A DNA stretch of 64,000 nucleotides from Marsupella aquatica (taxonomy: Eukaryota > Marchantiophyta). The notes under the pieces are model-generated. The model saw only the letters and a list, made by a program, of their open reading frames with translations. It was not told the DNA's origin and did not search any database. Within the stretch, counting starts at the first letter, position 1, and each line of letters starts with the position of its first letter. Positions 1-11,739 of the stretch are shown in pieces. A program made the position numbers and the translations under genes. The stretch spans positions 28,272,001 to 28,336,000 of the forward strand of contig OZ316892.1 of NCBI GenBank assembly GCA_973895155.1, written 5' to 3'.

Positions 1-3000
1 ACTTAAAATTACGCATTGTATTCGCCGTACCTCATCAGACAGAATATGGGCTACTACGACTATCCAAGTGGGGAATCACACAAGATAGGTGTAGCAGTAC
101 TGAGGGACTAGCAGAGCGTACGCAAATAGAAATTTCTTGACAGCTGACTGACCCACCAAATTTCTGCGTGAAAAAACAAGATTCTCTCCTCTCTGAAAGC
201 CAATCAAGAACTTTCCGGAATGGACTCTGTAAACACTACAGTTCCTACGGATCTCTTCTTCTTCCACTTTGACCAACGAGCAAGGCTCTAGAGTGAACTC
301 TCCCAACACGACCCCGCATTAGAGATCATAGCCTTTACATTGAGGTCGTGCCACAGCAACCACCATCATCTTTGCTTCTCAATCAGTAACAACCACCATC
401 GCCAGAACATGGGCTCCTCTCCTGTTGCTGCTGCTGAGGATGGTAATGAATTGCAAGTGGCATTCTTTCTCCAGAGTTGGGGCACCGAGTGAAGCTTTCT
501 TCTTCGTCCTGGTGGTCAGGATTGAAATGGGTTGCATGACTTTGGCTCCCATTTGGATCCTTTCGACCCCTGTTGGACAAGACTCCTTCGCCAGGCAGAG
601 TCGTTCATAAGTTAAATCCCACACATTACCTTTATTCAGTCAAACTCGTGACATTCCCACACTTTTCGTAAGAGTCTGATCCCATGCTCTTCTATGAGCT
701 TCTCTGGTTATATTTTGTTATCTTACTAATAAAGCACAATGCAAATTACTTTTGAGGCCTATGATATAGGGTGGAGCTTCTAGGCAATAATTCTCAATAA
801 AGACAAAAGAAAAAAGTGAGGTAAACCAAAAACAGGAATAGGGGAAAATGAATGAGAAATAGTATACAAACATCTTTTTTTGCAGGATTCTTTATTGTCT
901 TCATCTCTACTTTATTTCAAGGACTTAGGCGGCGAGAATAGAATTAGGGGTGGGGGTGAAAAATGGGGATGGGGGTGGAGTAGTGCTGGGAGTAGTGTGC
1001 CGCATTTGAAAATGGGGCCGTCTGTGAAGAGATTTGGTGGAGGCCACATGTGAAGAGAGTCAATAGATTAGGGAGGCCGCCTATGAAGAGGTTAGCTGCT
1101 GTCATCAAGGGTCAAGGGCTATCGTGAAATGGATAGCTCTTTTCCAATTATTTGAAGAAACTTTGGTCAGCTACTCTCATCGAGGATCAACACTTTTTAA
1201 TCCTCATCACTATGAATGTTCAAAGAATCAAAGAACGGGTAGTCAGGCTAGCCTGAACACCACACACATCTGGTTCATCACTATAAATTTGATCAAATCA
1301 AAGTGTACCCTTACCTACTCCCTGGAGTGCCATAATTTATCTTTGGAACAATTTATTTTATCATTTAGACTATACTTGTGAGTAGGGACAGACATTGGAG
1401 TCTGGGTAAACTATGAGGAGCCCTTCCTATGCATCCTCATCAGTATTCAACCTAGTATAATGTATTCTGCACCCTAAACCCTAAACTCCCAGGCCCGCTT
1501 CCACGCTGACATAAAATGCTTTAGACTTTTCTTGGATTTTTTGAACAGCAGATTGAGCAAAGCTTTTGCAAGTTAAGTGGGTTGTTTTGCAAGACCTTCA
1601 CAAACTCTGTTATGGCCTTTTTTATGTGCTTTTTGCAAAGCTCATGCAAAGCAATCCACTTTGCAACCTGCTCTGCAATGAAATCAATTTGTTTTTGAAA
1701 GTGTGAAGGTATGAGCTTGACAACTTTAATTTTTTAATAAAAAATTGCTGTGCTATTGGCTTTTTGGTATTAGTGTGTAGCTTTGCTTTAATTGACTTAT
1801 ATTTTCGTGGTAAAATGTCACCATGGCTTCCTAATATATCTTGGTGGTGGGTATTTTGTTGTTGTGACTTAGTTAGGAGAAGAGTTACCCGAGGAAGATA
1901 ACTCTGAAGGAGATTGCAATAGGGGTGAAGCATGGGGCAACATCCAAATTGGCTTGGGTGACGCATAGTTGACTACTGTAAGTTTTTCCTACCCTTCCTT
2001 TTCCCCACCCATTACAGTAGACCTCTCATGCTGGCTCTTGTGGTTGATTCCCTCTTACCTAATAAAGCACCATTATTTGAAAGTTAGGATAAGGCCTATG
2101 GCTAGAGTGAAGCCTCTGGGGGCATAGCTACTGCTGGGGTAGAATTGATAACCAGCAATAGTGGTAGTTGATCACCATATATATAGTTACAAACACAGCT
2201 AGAGCATTCGGGCAAGCATCCCAACAAGCATTCAGGTTACCTTCGTTTCCCAAACACAATGCCCGGGCACTGTGTTTGAAAATGTAAATTTTTTGGTCCC
2301 AATTTTGTCAACTCAAACACTGTCAATTTAACACAACCTCGGGCACTATGTTTGAATGAGGCTTCGTGTTCAAATAAGAAATTGCATGTGTTTCAGTTTG
2401 AGTATTATGGCTTTTGTAAAATTAAGGTGACGTCTAGATCATGTAAACTACCCTAGTTCACTCATTGTCCAATTTTATATGGAATTTCTACATGATGAAT
2501 CATACCTGACCTGCTCATATATTCCGTTGTCATTATTTAATTTCTAATTTTTTTGCATGTTTCTTTCATCCTTGTACATGAAAGTGTATGTTGACCCCCT
2601 TGTACATTTAACTATTTTATTCCTGATTGATGACCCACTTAACTGTTTTCAGTTTTTTCGTTTCACGGTTTGAAAGTTGCACAAGAGGACCACACACATC
2701 CCCCTCAACAAAAAGGAAGACAGCTATTGGGATAGCTTCACCAGGTTTCAACCTTTTCATCTATGATGCACTCCACGCCACCAAGTTACTCTGACTTTGG
2801 ATCTGGGTACTAGTAGTAGACAAAGTACTCTGCTTAAAATTTGCTCTTCTCACTCTAGTTCACAAAAATCAGACCAAAAGTAGGAATCAATCATCAATGG
2901 TCAACATTCAGAGCTGAACAACCAACAAGCTTTCTTTTGCCAAGGTGCCTAGGGATAGACAGATCAATCTTGTCTCTACAAACTCAAGACAGAGTTAGGT

Positions 3001-3645
3001 CACAGTTATTTTCCTCGTGGGGTCCTCATATATTTTCTTCCTACCCATCACTCAGAAATAAGTGTATCATTTTTTAATTGGGATGAGTAGAAGACTATTA
3101 AATTTTGTTAGGGTACATTTATTTAGGGCATTTAAGAATTCATTTTCTGGAATAATATGAATTAAAGAAACGGCTTCAAATTTGGGAATATCTTAGAATG
3201 TTCTAATAAGTTAGCTCTAGAAATAGTTTTAAGTTTTGTTCTCCTGGCTTACTTGTAGGCTCACTTGTAGGGTGTCTATTACCTACAAGTATCATTTTGG
3301 TAGTCCTGGCTCAAGATTTTCAGAAATTCCTTCAATTCAAGTTTGTACTTACTTTACTAGTCAGTGGACCTCAATCGATGGAAGCTATACAAACTGAGCT
3401 TGACTCAGTAGATTATGAAATAATTGAATTGCACAGGTAAGGCCAGAAGTAGGGGCTCCCCATCAAATAGACACCAGACAATGCATGAGATTGGGTGCAT
3501 TTCTACTCTGACTATTCTCATAATCTTGTAAGTAACCACTAGGGAGTCTCGAACATGAAAAAAAACACCTCACTGGTGGCTTGCAATGCGCTGCGCACTG
3601 AAACTGGGTACACCCGGGCCGAGATCTTTTCGGGCAGTCAGATTT
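1..3645. other. Gene-poor AT-rich stretch
   Basis: I see no gene here. Open frames are short, mutually overlapping on both strands and without recognisable motifs. Two diverged copies of a short repeat containing 'taataaagca' followed by 'ggcctatg' lie near 726-790 and 2057-2125, which suggests old dispersed repeats. A near-perfect palindrome is at 2251-2278. Confidence 0.5.
2251..2278. repeat. 28-bp near-perfect palindrome
   Basis: The sequence begins CAAACACAATGCCC and reads as its own reverse complement apart from one mismatched base pair. A related half (cgggcactatgtttga) recurs near 2340-2356. It could be the terminus of a decayed inverted-repeat element; no target duplication was found. 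Confidence 0.55.
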
Positions 3646-4300
3646 GAGGGGGGTTGCAGCACTCTGTGTGAATGGCAACCTGAGTTGAAGACTCCTTTGA
3701 AATCAGGTCCATTGTCCCGCCTCCTGGGTGTGACTGGTTGGGCTTTGAGGGGGGTCACAACACTCTGTGTGAATGGCAACCTGAGTTGATGACTACTTTG
3801 AAATCTGGTCCATTGTCATGACTCCTGGGCCTGACTGGTTGGGCATTGAGGGTGTTAGGTATTTACTCAAGGTCTAGGGTTACGACATGTAACCGTAGTT
3901 AGGCTAACCATAGTCGGAGACATGGTTAGGTTAACTAGGATGCACACTATATGCCAAACGGTGTTTGCTTGGATAAGTGGAACTTAGGCTGATTATTATG
4001 GAGCCACTTGAGAGATGAGGAGAGCTTACACTGTGGAGACTTGGTATAGCCGACGGGCTTAGAGTTCAGTAAAGCTCTCTTGTGTGTTCCCGCGGACGTA
4101 GCCTCGAGGAGGTGAACCACATATCTCTTGTGTCGACTACTTGCGCGTTGGATGTATCATGTGCTTACCGTTACGAGTGTCGTCTATGCTCAACAGAGGG
4201 GGGTCATGACACTCTCTGTGAATGGCAACCTGAGTTGATGACTACTTTAAAATTGGGTCCGTTGTCACGACTCCTGGGCGTGACTGGTAGGGCCTCACAT
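3646..4300. repeat. 101-bp tandem repeat, three copies, interrupted
   Basis: Copies start at 3646, 3747 and 3848. Each starts GAGGG and contains 'gtgaatggcaacctgagttg' and a later 'gactggt(t/a)ggg' segment. The third copy is broken after its first five bases by a solo LTR and resumes at 4201. The period is 101 bp in both measurable steps. The open frames across it simply follow the repeat, so I do not call a gene. Confidence 0.85.
3853..4195 (+). mobile_element. Solo LTR of a Ty1/copia retrotransposon
   Basis: This 343-bp segment begins TGTTAGG and ends CTCAACA, the TG...CA ends of copia LTRs. It is flanked by a perfect 5-bp target duplication GAGGG (3848-3852 and 4196-4200). It contains a 'ttgtgtgttcccgcggacgt' block and a 'gtgaaccacatatctcttgt' block, typical of the R/U5 part of plant copia LTRs. 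No internal coding sequence remains, so it is a solo LTR. A diverged LTR of the same family lies in reverse at 29421-30061. Confidence 0.85.
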
Positions 4301-7300
4301 TTGGTGCCCAACTAGTCCATCCTGCTGCCCCGGCCCGCAACACTCCCAGACATGGTCCCACGTGAAAATGATGGTATTTGAGACACCCTAATATATTGTC
4401 ATCACCTTGTGCCAAGGAATTTACAAGACACATGTCTGGAATGGTGAATGTTTAATAGGTGGCATGCATCTTGTGGGAGGGAGATTCCAAACAAGTCCTG
4501 TTTGTATTCTCAGGCAGACTACAGATTCCTTGGAAGCGCGCTGGCAGTGCCTTTTTGGCTGATAAAGCCTCAACCCTGTTCAGGCAGTGGGCAAGCAAAA
4601 GGAATCCCCAATTTTTCTGAAGGTTGCTTGTGCCATTGTGTCTATTCTAGGCCTGGCCCACCTTATGCCCAGGTAATTAAAGGAAAAAGTTATTCTGCTG
4701 GCTTTTCTTTCTTAACTTATGTCTGGTAGTTTTGAGAAATGTCCAAGGACAGCTGGCGGTACAGCCTAATTAGTGCAAGGAAATATATACCATACTGTCA
4801 CCAGGAGACCCAATAAAGGGGGGAACTAAAACCAAACGCCTAAAGCCTTACTGAGAGGCAAATTGAAAAACTTGGGGAAAGTCTGGGGTAAACACTAGAG
4901 GAAGGTCTCAAAGAGGAATTTGGTTAGGTGAAATAAACCCCACTACTGCACCCCTACAAAGAGCAATGAAAGGTGAAATTAACTTTTCCACCATGGCAAG
5001 GAAGTGGAGCTTGAATGGACACAAAGTAATGTGTTTGACTTGATACCAAGTGGACACACAAAACCCTAGTGACAATTTAATCCCATTTTAAATTCATTCA
5101 CAGAACATTTCTTACACTACATTCAGAAGATGACATGTAGAAGGTTTTCAATGGATTCCCAAATGCATTCCTCCCATCCAAAACCCATTGAGATAGCAGC
5201 CTCTCTTTTCATTCAAATTGAGAAGTTGGATTTCCCTTGCTTGCCATGTGTAACATGTATATAACCTCTTACACTTCCATATCGTGACACTGTAAGTTTC
5301 CAGGAGAATCATGACACTGGAAGCCCGACTGGAAGTTCCTGTGTCCATACATTTAAGTAGTAATAGTCGAGGTAGTGTCAATTGTTTGTGTCTATCCAAG
5401 CTTCCAATTGCGACACTCATCTTTTTGGGGGAATGCAATGCTTTACTCACAAGGGAAGAAAAGTTCAATACCACACCAGAAAGCCAGGCAAACTCACAAC
5501 TGGGCAACCGCCAAGACAAACCACAACCAGACTCATCTAGAGTGTTGATCTAGGGGAACCACAACTTATAACAGGGTATGTGGCCCCAATTCATAACTCC
5601 AGAAGGACTCTTACATGGGCTAGTACAGTGGTACCAAACAAACCAATATACTAGCATCAAACCAAGGCACCACAATTGCAACTCTCTCAAACCTGCCAGA
5701 TTCTTTTTTTAAATACAATTATATTTTCAAAAATATTCTATCATACAAAGAGCTTGTTGGCATCCCAACTCTCACACATATAGCATGTTCGTTCTAAGAC
5801 AGAGCTATTTTAACTTATTGACAATAATGTCAATTGTATCCTATGTAAATATCAAATAGCAATTATAGCATAGTATTCAAATGCATTAAAACAGGGAATC
5901 AAATAAATAAATAGAATAAAAATGCACACCTTTAAAGTGAAGAAACTATCGTACTTTTTAGGTGAAAAACAAATACATAACTTATAAGTCAATGTACCTT
6001 AGAGGTATAGTATTTTGTGGTAGACAAAAAAGTATGTTAGCTTTATACTCTAGCTTAAGTTTGTACTCTACTTTTAGGCCCTATTGAAGGCCCTATTGAA
6101 AGATTCACTATTTAGGTGACACCTGTTAGCCTCTAAACCATAAGGGTCGGAAAGTTTTTCACCAATGGACATATAACCTACAGCGCATCTCTGGTTTTAG
6201 TGCTGGCTGCATCCAGGTGAGTCTGACATCTCGTGCCATAGAGGATGAATGGCAGAAAAAAAATCTCATCAAATACATGATAAGTTATCACAATAAAACA
6301 TATCAAATCAAATGAAATCATAAACTTGAAATAATTAAAGGGGTTAGATAATTTGTTAAATTCATACCAATACAAAGTGAAATGATACACTAGGCCAGAT
6401 TTAAAAGAAAATTCAGAACTCATATTTCTAATAAGACAAAATAAGGTAGAAGGTGTTTGTCATATAGCAATGTCGGAAAAAACACACATACAGCATGTTG
6501 GGTCCAAACTTTCACACAAAGAGCATGTGGGAGAGCATGTTTGCGTACAATGATCCAAGCCTAAATTTTGGATGGAGATCCCAAGATCCCATCTGAGATT
6601 GTCATTAGGAGGGTATGCATTCTCAGCTACTAGCTCTTCAGGTATTAGCTTTGTCCATGCATACTAAATTTCAATTGTTTTATTGAGTGGCCACATATAT
6701 TACCCTGATCCCATTAAATGTCCATTCAAATAATTGCCCATTTCACATAAAAGCTTACAATCATATAAAAGTTTTGCTATGCTATTGTGTAACTTTAATT
6801 ATTGTAAGTAGCTATAGAGAGAGCAATCTATCCTACCATCAACACCTACTAAATGTCCCTAAAAAGTAACCAGTCTATGTAGGTCAGCAGGTGGAAGAGT
6901 ATGGATGCTGTGAACAAACAAAGACAAGGAAAAGTTTGTCAATTTGTTACCCAGGTCTCCTAGGTACAACAATCTAAATTAAGTGCAAAGGGCCCCATGC
7001 TTGACGGCTGCTCACAAGCGAGTTGGCCCTGAGTGTGTCTATCAGACCAAGTTAAGCAAGTGTCCTACTTAGACCTTCCCCTAAAAGATGTTGCAGACAT
7101 TCTTACCCTGGCTTTACAGATTTGGGGAAAAGGGTGTAAATGATGAACAACTGTTGAAATTGCAGAGTTCCTTGCCAACTGACCCAGTGAGAGAAGTTTG
7201 CCCACAACCTCATACAGATCCAGGATTCTGTCTTCATTTGAGTATGCAACTGAAATCAATGGAGGAAAACAGGGTTCTGTTTGGATTGTACCAGTGAGTG

Positions 7301-7740
7301 CTTCCAATGCTCTTTTTATAAGCTTGAATGACCGCTACGGTAGTGCTCAGGATAGGTACACAAGTGCCAAAGCTTTTCAGCTCTTCTCTGTTTCGAAGAT
7401 GGCATCTGTAGGGAAGATGGCATCTGTAGGTTGACACATTCTACAATTAAAGTAGCGTTTTCGAGCCCAGGACATCTGTCCGTTGCAGAGGCTTGAATTA
7501 CGGAAGCCACTGTAGTTAGAGCTATATTTTCAATGTACTACAGATTGAATGTTCACATCTAGATGCAACTTTTTGCCTCAGACCGACGAAGAGGCAGAAG
7601 CTTGAATTGTGACGCAACTGTGGCGTAAAGGCTAACAATGTTCTCCTGAACACATTGGCGCCAGGTGTCTGATAAGCGGAATTTCCCCCAAAGCCCGGCA
7701 ACGTCTTGAGCTAGCTGGATCTCATCGCTATGCATATTTT
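4301..7740. other. No supported gene; AT-rich intergenic
   Basis: Open frames up to 123 aa (for example on the minus strand at 5148-5519) show no recognisable domain, and antisense frames of similar length overlap them. Imperfect repeats of 'acacata(t/c)agcatgtt' occur near 5770 and 6485. An 18-bp unit containing 'gatggcatctgtaggga' is tandemly duplicated at about 7396-7432. Nothing here supports a coding call. Confidence 0.4.
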
Positions 7741-7758
7741 ATGATAGGTCCTGGCTGC

Positions 7759-7766
7759 TTATAAAG
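7759..7766 (+). promoter_or_regulatory. TATA box of the small-protein gene
   Basis: TTATAAAG lies 157 bp upstream of the ATG at 7923. The distance suits a Pol II start near 7790 and a 5' UTR of about 130 nt. It is the only clear TATA element near this gene. Confidence 0.55.
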
Positions 7767-7922
7767 CCCAGCTGTGGTCTCAGTTACTCACAGTACGAAC
7801 GAATTCTTCCAATTAGCCATCTGTTGAGTTCCATAACCATTCTTGCTATCCATCTCGAGCTGGTCCACTTTTTTGTCTTCGTATTGTTCGTGAAGCACCC
7901 GATAGTTCGATCGATTGCAGAC

Positions 7923-8577
7923 ATGGCTTCGGAAGTAACCCCCCAGCAGCTCGCGGAGGAGACTCCCACCGAGGTTTCACCACCTTCTGAGCCGGAAACC
8001 ACCGAAGCTGCACCACCAGCAGAGCCCGAGACCACCACCGGGGTCGACGAAGCTCCACCCAAGGTTTCGACCAAGGAGAAGATCACTGGCAAGATCCATC
8101 AGGTGCACTTACTACTTACACTCTAGCCAGCCGGCAGATTTCCTTTGCTTCCATGTGTATTGACTTCCTCAATTGTGACTTTTCACTAGTTCATGGAATC
8201 TCCAATCATACATTCTCGTTGACGTGTGACGTCCGCTGATGTTCAATCTATTGAATGTTACCCATATGTCGGACACGATGAGCTGAAGCCTGATCAAACA
8301 TGTAGTCATGAGAAGTTTTGGTTTGATTCTATATCATTTATAGACTACTTGCGATTGTGATATGAATCAGTTGTCCTGAATCTAGATACCAAATCTACAT
8401 TATTTCACAAACGTACCCAGGAATTGACAGACTTCTGTTGCATTCATGATTTCAATTTACAAACCTCTCAAAGTAAAAATTGACAGAAATCTGTTGTATG
8501 ATGTTCTTCCATAACAGACTGGGGACAAGATCAAGGGAAGTGTCGCCGGCCTCAAGGAGAAAGTGAGCTCCAAGTAA
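7923..8577 (+). CDS. Small acidic/lysine-rich protein, 79 aa, two exons
   Basis: Exon 1 is 7923-8102 (60 codons) and exon 2 is 8518-8577 (19 codons plus stop). They are joined across a GT-AG intron of 415 bp with the frame kept. The N-terminal 48 residues are rich in Glu, Pro, Thr and Ala with PETT-like repeats. The C-terminal 30 residues are basic and amphipathic, in KxKxxGK and KIKGSV..LKEKVSSK patterns. This two-part composition resembles LEA-like or stress-induced hydrophilic proteins of plants, but I do not recognise a named family. No signal peptide or membrane segment is visible. The ATG is chosen because the acidic domain starts there; the frame is open a little upstream but that part looks like 5' UTR. 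Correct in-frame splicing at the paired sites is the main support for a real gene. Confidence 0.72.
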
Positions 8578-9536
8578 ATCCTCAAATGGCAGAGGACTCG
8601 CGTTGTATCCCTCTTCGCGATTGGCGGGCTGTATCTCATTTGGATGCAGTTATTCATTTTGTACCATAATTTATCACAAAATATTCGGCCGAGCAGCACC
8701 CTCAAGTGCATGTATAGAACCTGAATAGTCAGGAATGGCCATCAAGCATACGAAAATTTCCCTGCCTGCATCTGGATTTACGAAACCATTGACATAGCTG
8801 CAACAGTTCTATGTTTTAAGTCAAAGCTCCATTTCGAAATAGCTGTCAGTTATGGGTGGCACCTTGCTTGTTCAGTTGGAGGACAAGTTGAGGGCTATGA
8901 GTAAGTAACCATTATCGTGATCTGTATGCCCAATTATAATGAAGCTCATGTATACTCGAGACACTTACTCTCAGCATGTACTTGTTTTGTTACAGTCCAC
9001 GATTAATTTACAGAGTTGAATAATGACTTGCATGTACATCCTTCTTGAGGTGCATCTAATTGTCATCTTGAGCAGTAATCTTGGGTATTCTGCGCACCTT
9101 GTTGTGAAAACAGTTGGCACCGAGCACACGATTCATCGTAGAGAAGCAATTCCCTTGAGAGCTAGATTCAGCACAATGGGCATGAATTTGAAATTCTGAA
9201 TCTGAGTGAATGATGCACACTAACAATTAAGATCGCTCCAGTGCTGCCACTGTATGCACGAGAATACAACTAAACTAAGATCTGTACATCTAACATGAAG
9301 CTCACTCGGATCGATCGTGTATCATAAGAGATTCATCTAACATGAAGTTCATACCTGTCGTATCACCAGTGCTCATTCCCGCCTAGCAGAAAGATGTCCC
9401 TGGCTCCTATGTACTATACAGTTCAACTAGAAATTATGAAAGCCGTTCCATCTTACGAGGAAAATGAATACTAGTGCAGCGACAAGGTCTAGAGGTATAT
9501 AAGTAAGTCTGGCCTGACCCGACTATTGAAATTGAA
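8578..9536. other. Intergenic, no feature seen
   Basis: This lies between the 3' ends of the small-protein gene and the convergent cyclin-like gene. It would contain both 3' UTRs. No long open frame, repeat or RNA gene was recognised. Confidence 0.5.
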
Positions 9537-10829
9537 TCAATATCGCACCAACTTCCATTGTAAGGCATCAAGCATAGGAAGCTCGGCATGGATCAAGCTT
9601 TTGGGCGTGATTCTGGCCGTGATTGCCATATCTGAAGCCTTAGGAATTTTATGCATCGTGTCGACTATCTTAGCCGCCACCCAGAAGGCGGTCGCCATCA
9701 ACACCCTCACCCGGAGCCGATCATGAGCCTCGGGCTGCAATCTTAGTGGCCATCTGGACCTCTCAAACATCCGAAATGCTCGCCAGAAGATGTGCGACGC
9801 AATAGTCGGGCAAGCCGGATTGTCTAGGTCGAGACGGAAATGCCATTGCTGCAATTTGAGAAGCGTTCTATCCATCGCATCCTTTGGGCTACTCACTGGC
9901 ACTAGGGCGGGCGACATCGACCATCGCAAGCAACGGCGACGTGCAGCGCTCACTGTACATCGCGCTACCTGAATCATATGCATAATCTGGTCGAAATCAT
10001 CTCGCACAGATGGTAGTGCAGCAGGTGCATTCTGTGTAAAATCTTGCTGAATCCCTACCTCTAGCCGCAAACGCTTTGGGCTCACTCTAGGCGACCGATA
10101 ATCTTCGAGCTCCTTCGCATTGCCTGGCACGTCACTCAAAGTTGGTTTCCTGATGCACTGGAGGGGCGTTCGCTGACACGAGGATGAACTTGCGACAGAG
10201 AGCACCGGCGTACGTGGAAGCTGCAGCCCATCATTTTGCCCAAAGGCATCGACATAAATTCGCCTTCCGCACACGGTTCTTTCAATTGAAGTGGAGAGCA
10301 TGTCTTTCAAAACGCCTCCAGCTGGTCCAGAAGCCGTTCGAACCAATGCTGCAAACGTTGAAGTCACCTCATCCTCGCTTTCGAAGTGCTCGGGCATTGA
10401 ATTCTGAACTGCTCGCAACGAGGATTCATCAGTCCGAATCATGACCGTGACATTTCTTGATTTGGGCAGTACTGTGGCTGTGAAGCCGTGATCTCCGTCG
10501 GACTTGTATTCCCAGCTATCGAAATCGGTCTTGTCATAGTCAGAAACGTTGAGAGCTTGTCCCGCACCGAATGGGATCATCTCAAACAGTAGACCTTCTG
10601 ACTTGGGAGGAGGCTGGTATGTAGGTCCAAGATTGTCGAAAAACGACGGGAAGAAGGGGATCGTTTCGCTTCTGTTAGCATTCAATCCAGGCGTGAGGTC
10701 GGTGTCGGCATCGCCACAAACGAGCCTTGCTCCGTTCAGCTTCCTCTCTTCATCGAGTGACTCGGTGTCGTACTTAATAGGGACTTGTGAGGACGCAGCT
10801 GACTGAGGCATCCCTGCAGGGTCGTTCAT
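9537..10829 (-). CDS. Cyclin-like protein (single N-terminal cyclin box at the C terminus)
   Basis: An intronless 430-aa frame opens at an ATG (10829). The first ~280 residues are low in recognisable structure, with Ser-rich and charged stretches. From about residue 310 the sequence reads as a cyclin N-box: a helix with 'LLKLQQWHFRLD', then 'IFWRAFRMFERSRW', 'LMATAFWVAAKIVDT' and 'ELPMLDALQWKLVRY'. The small-residue-rich helix 3 (TAFWVAAKI) and the final 'E..xLxxLxW.L' are the family pattern. The protein stops right after the box, with no second cyclin fold. It could be a truncated cyclin, a divergent regulatory cyclin, or have a missed 3' exon. A CDK partner is expected if it works as a cyclin; none can be inferred here. 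Four tandem repeats lie immediately upstream. Confidence 0.6.
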   Translation of the reverse strand: MNDPAGMPQSAASSQVPIKYDTESLDEERKLNGARLVCGDADTDLTPGLNANRSETIPFFPSFFDNLGPTYQPPPKSEGLLFEMIPFGAGQALNVSDYDKTDFDSWEYKSDGDHGFTATVLPKSRNVTVMIRTDESSLRAVQNSMPEHFESEDEVTSTFAALVRTASGPAGGVLKDMLSTSIERTVCGRRIYVDAFGQNDGLQLPRTPVLSVASSSSCQRTPLQCIRKPTLSDVPGNAKELEDYRSPRVSPKRLRLEVGIQQDFTQNAPAALPSVRDDFDQIMHMIQVARCTVSAARRRCLRWSMSPALVPVSSPKDAMDRTLLKLQQWHFRLDLDNPACPTIASHIFWRAFRMFERSRWPLRLQPEAHDRLRVRVLMATAFWVAAKIVDTMHKIPKASDMAITARITPKSLIHAELPMLDALQWKLVRY

Positions 10830-10854
10830 CCTTCGATTCCCAGTTCTCCACGGA

Positions 10855-11460
10855 TCGATATACTAGACGCCTGAGCACTGTGCACCACTACTGAGCTGAG
10901 ATGATCGATCGACTCAGCTATTCTGTGACCGCAAAGCTTGTAGGAGGATGGTCCATCGACTGTTTGTCCTTTCGACTGTCTTCTGGACTCAGAGACTTCA
11001 ATGCACTGAAACAAACTAAAATATAATCATTCGCAGTGAGTGGAACAACTTGACGCAATGATCGATCGATCTAGAATCGATTGATTCAGCTATTCTTTAA
11101 GCGCAAAGCTTGTAGGAGGATAGTCCATCGGCTGTATTCTGGACTCACAGACTTCAACTGACTGAAATAAACTAAAATCTAATCATACGCAGTGAGTGGA
11201 ACATCTTGACGCGACAATCAATCGATCGAGCATCGATTGATTCAGCTATTCTTTGACCGCAATCGATTGTATTCTGGACTCACAGCCTTCAACCCACTGA
11301 AAAAATAAAAAATCTAATCATCCACACCGAGTGGAACAGCGTAACGTGATGATCGATCGATCTAGCATCGATTGATTCAGCTATTCTTTGACCGCAAAAG
11401 CTTGTAGGAGTGTGGTCGATCGACTCTCAGTCCTCTCGATTGTGTTCTGGACGATCGATC
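10855..11460. repeat. Tandem repeat array upstream of the cyclin-like gene
   Basis: Four imperfect copies (about 140-170 bp each) share 'ttcagctattctttgaccgc', 'aaagcttgtaggagg', 'gcagtgagtggaac' and runs of GATCGATCGA. The core 'cagctattct' is near 10916, 11091, 11243 and 11384. The array sits just upstream of the minus-strand start at 10829, so it is probably promoter or 5' UTR sequence. The self-complementary GATCGATC runs stand out. Confidence 0.75.
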
Positions 11461-11739
11461 TCTGAGATGGGAACAATAATGATTCAAGAGCGACACAGTC
11501 TCCCGAGATAACCATGCTCGCACCGAGAGACGTTTCTTTCAGCGGGCGAATCTAGCTACTGCGGACCCAAATTGGGAGCTGATAGTAAAATTAGAAATTC
11601 ATATTGAAGCCGGATTCGAATTCTAGCGATTCAAGTCGTTGAATCTAGCAATTCGAGTCGTTTCGATGATGAATTTCGACGTTCAAGCCGACCTCCATTT
11701 CAAAATTCACTTGCCTCAACCGGCAACGCCCATGAGCTA

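Noticed and set aside
5148-5553. 123-aa minus-strand frame and its antisense partner
   Set aside because: No motif, no splice partner found, and both strands are open to a similar extent.
7065-7307. 80-aa minus-strand and 69-aa plus-strand frames
   Set aside because: Overlapping frames on opposite strands with no recognisable domain or exon context.
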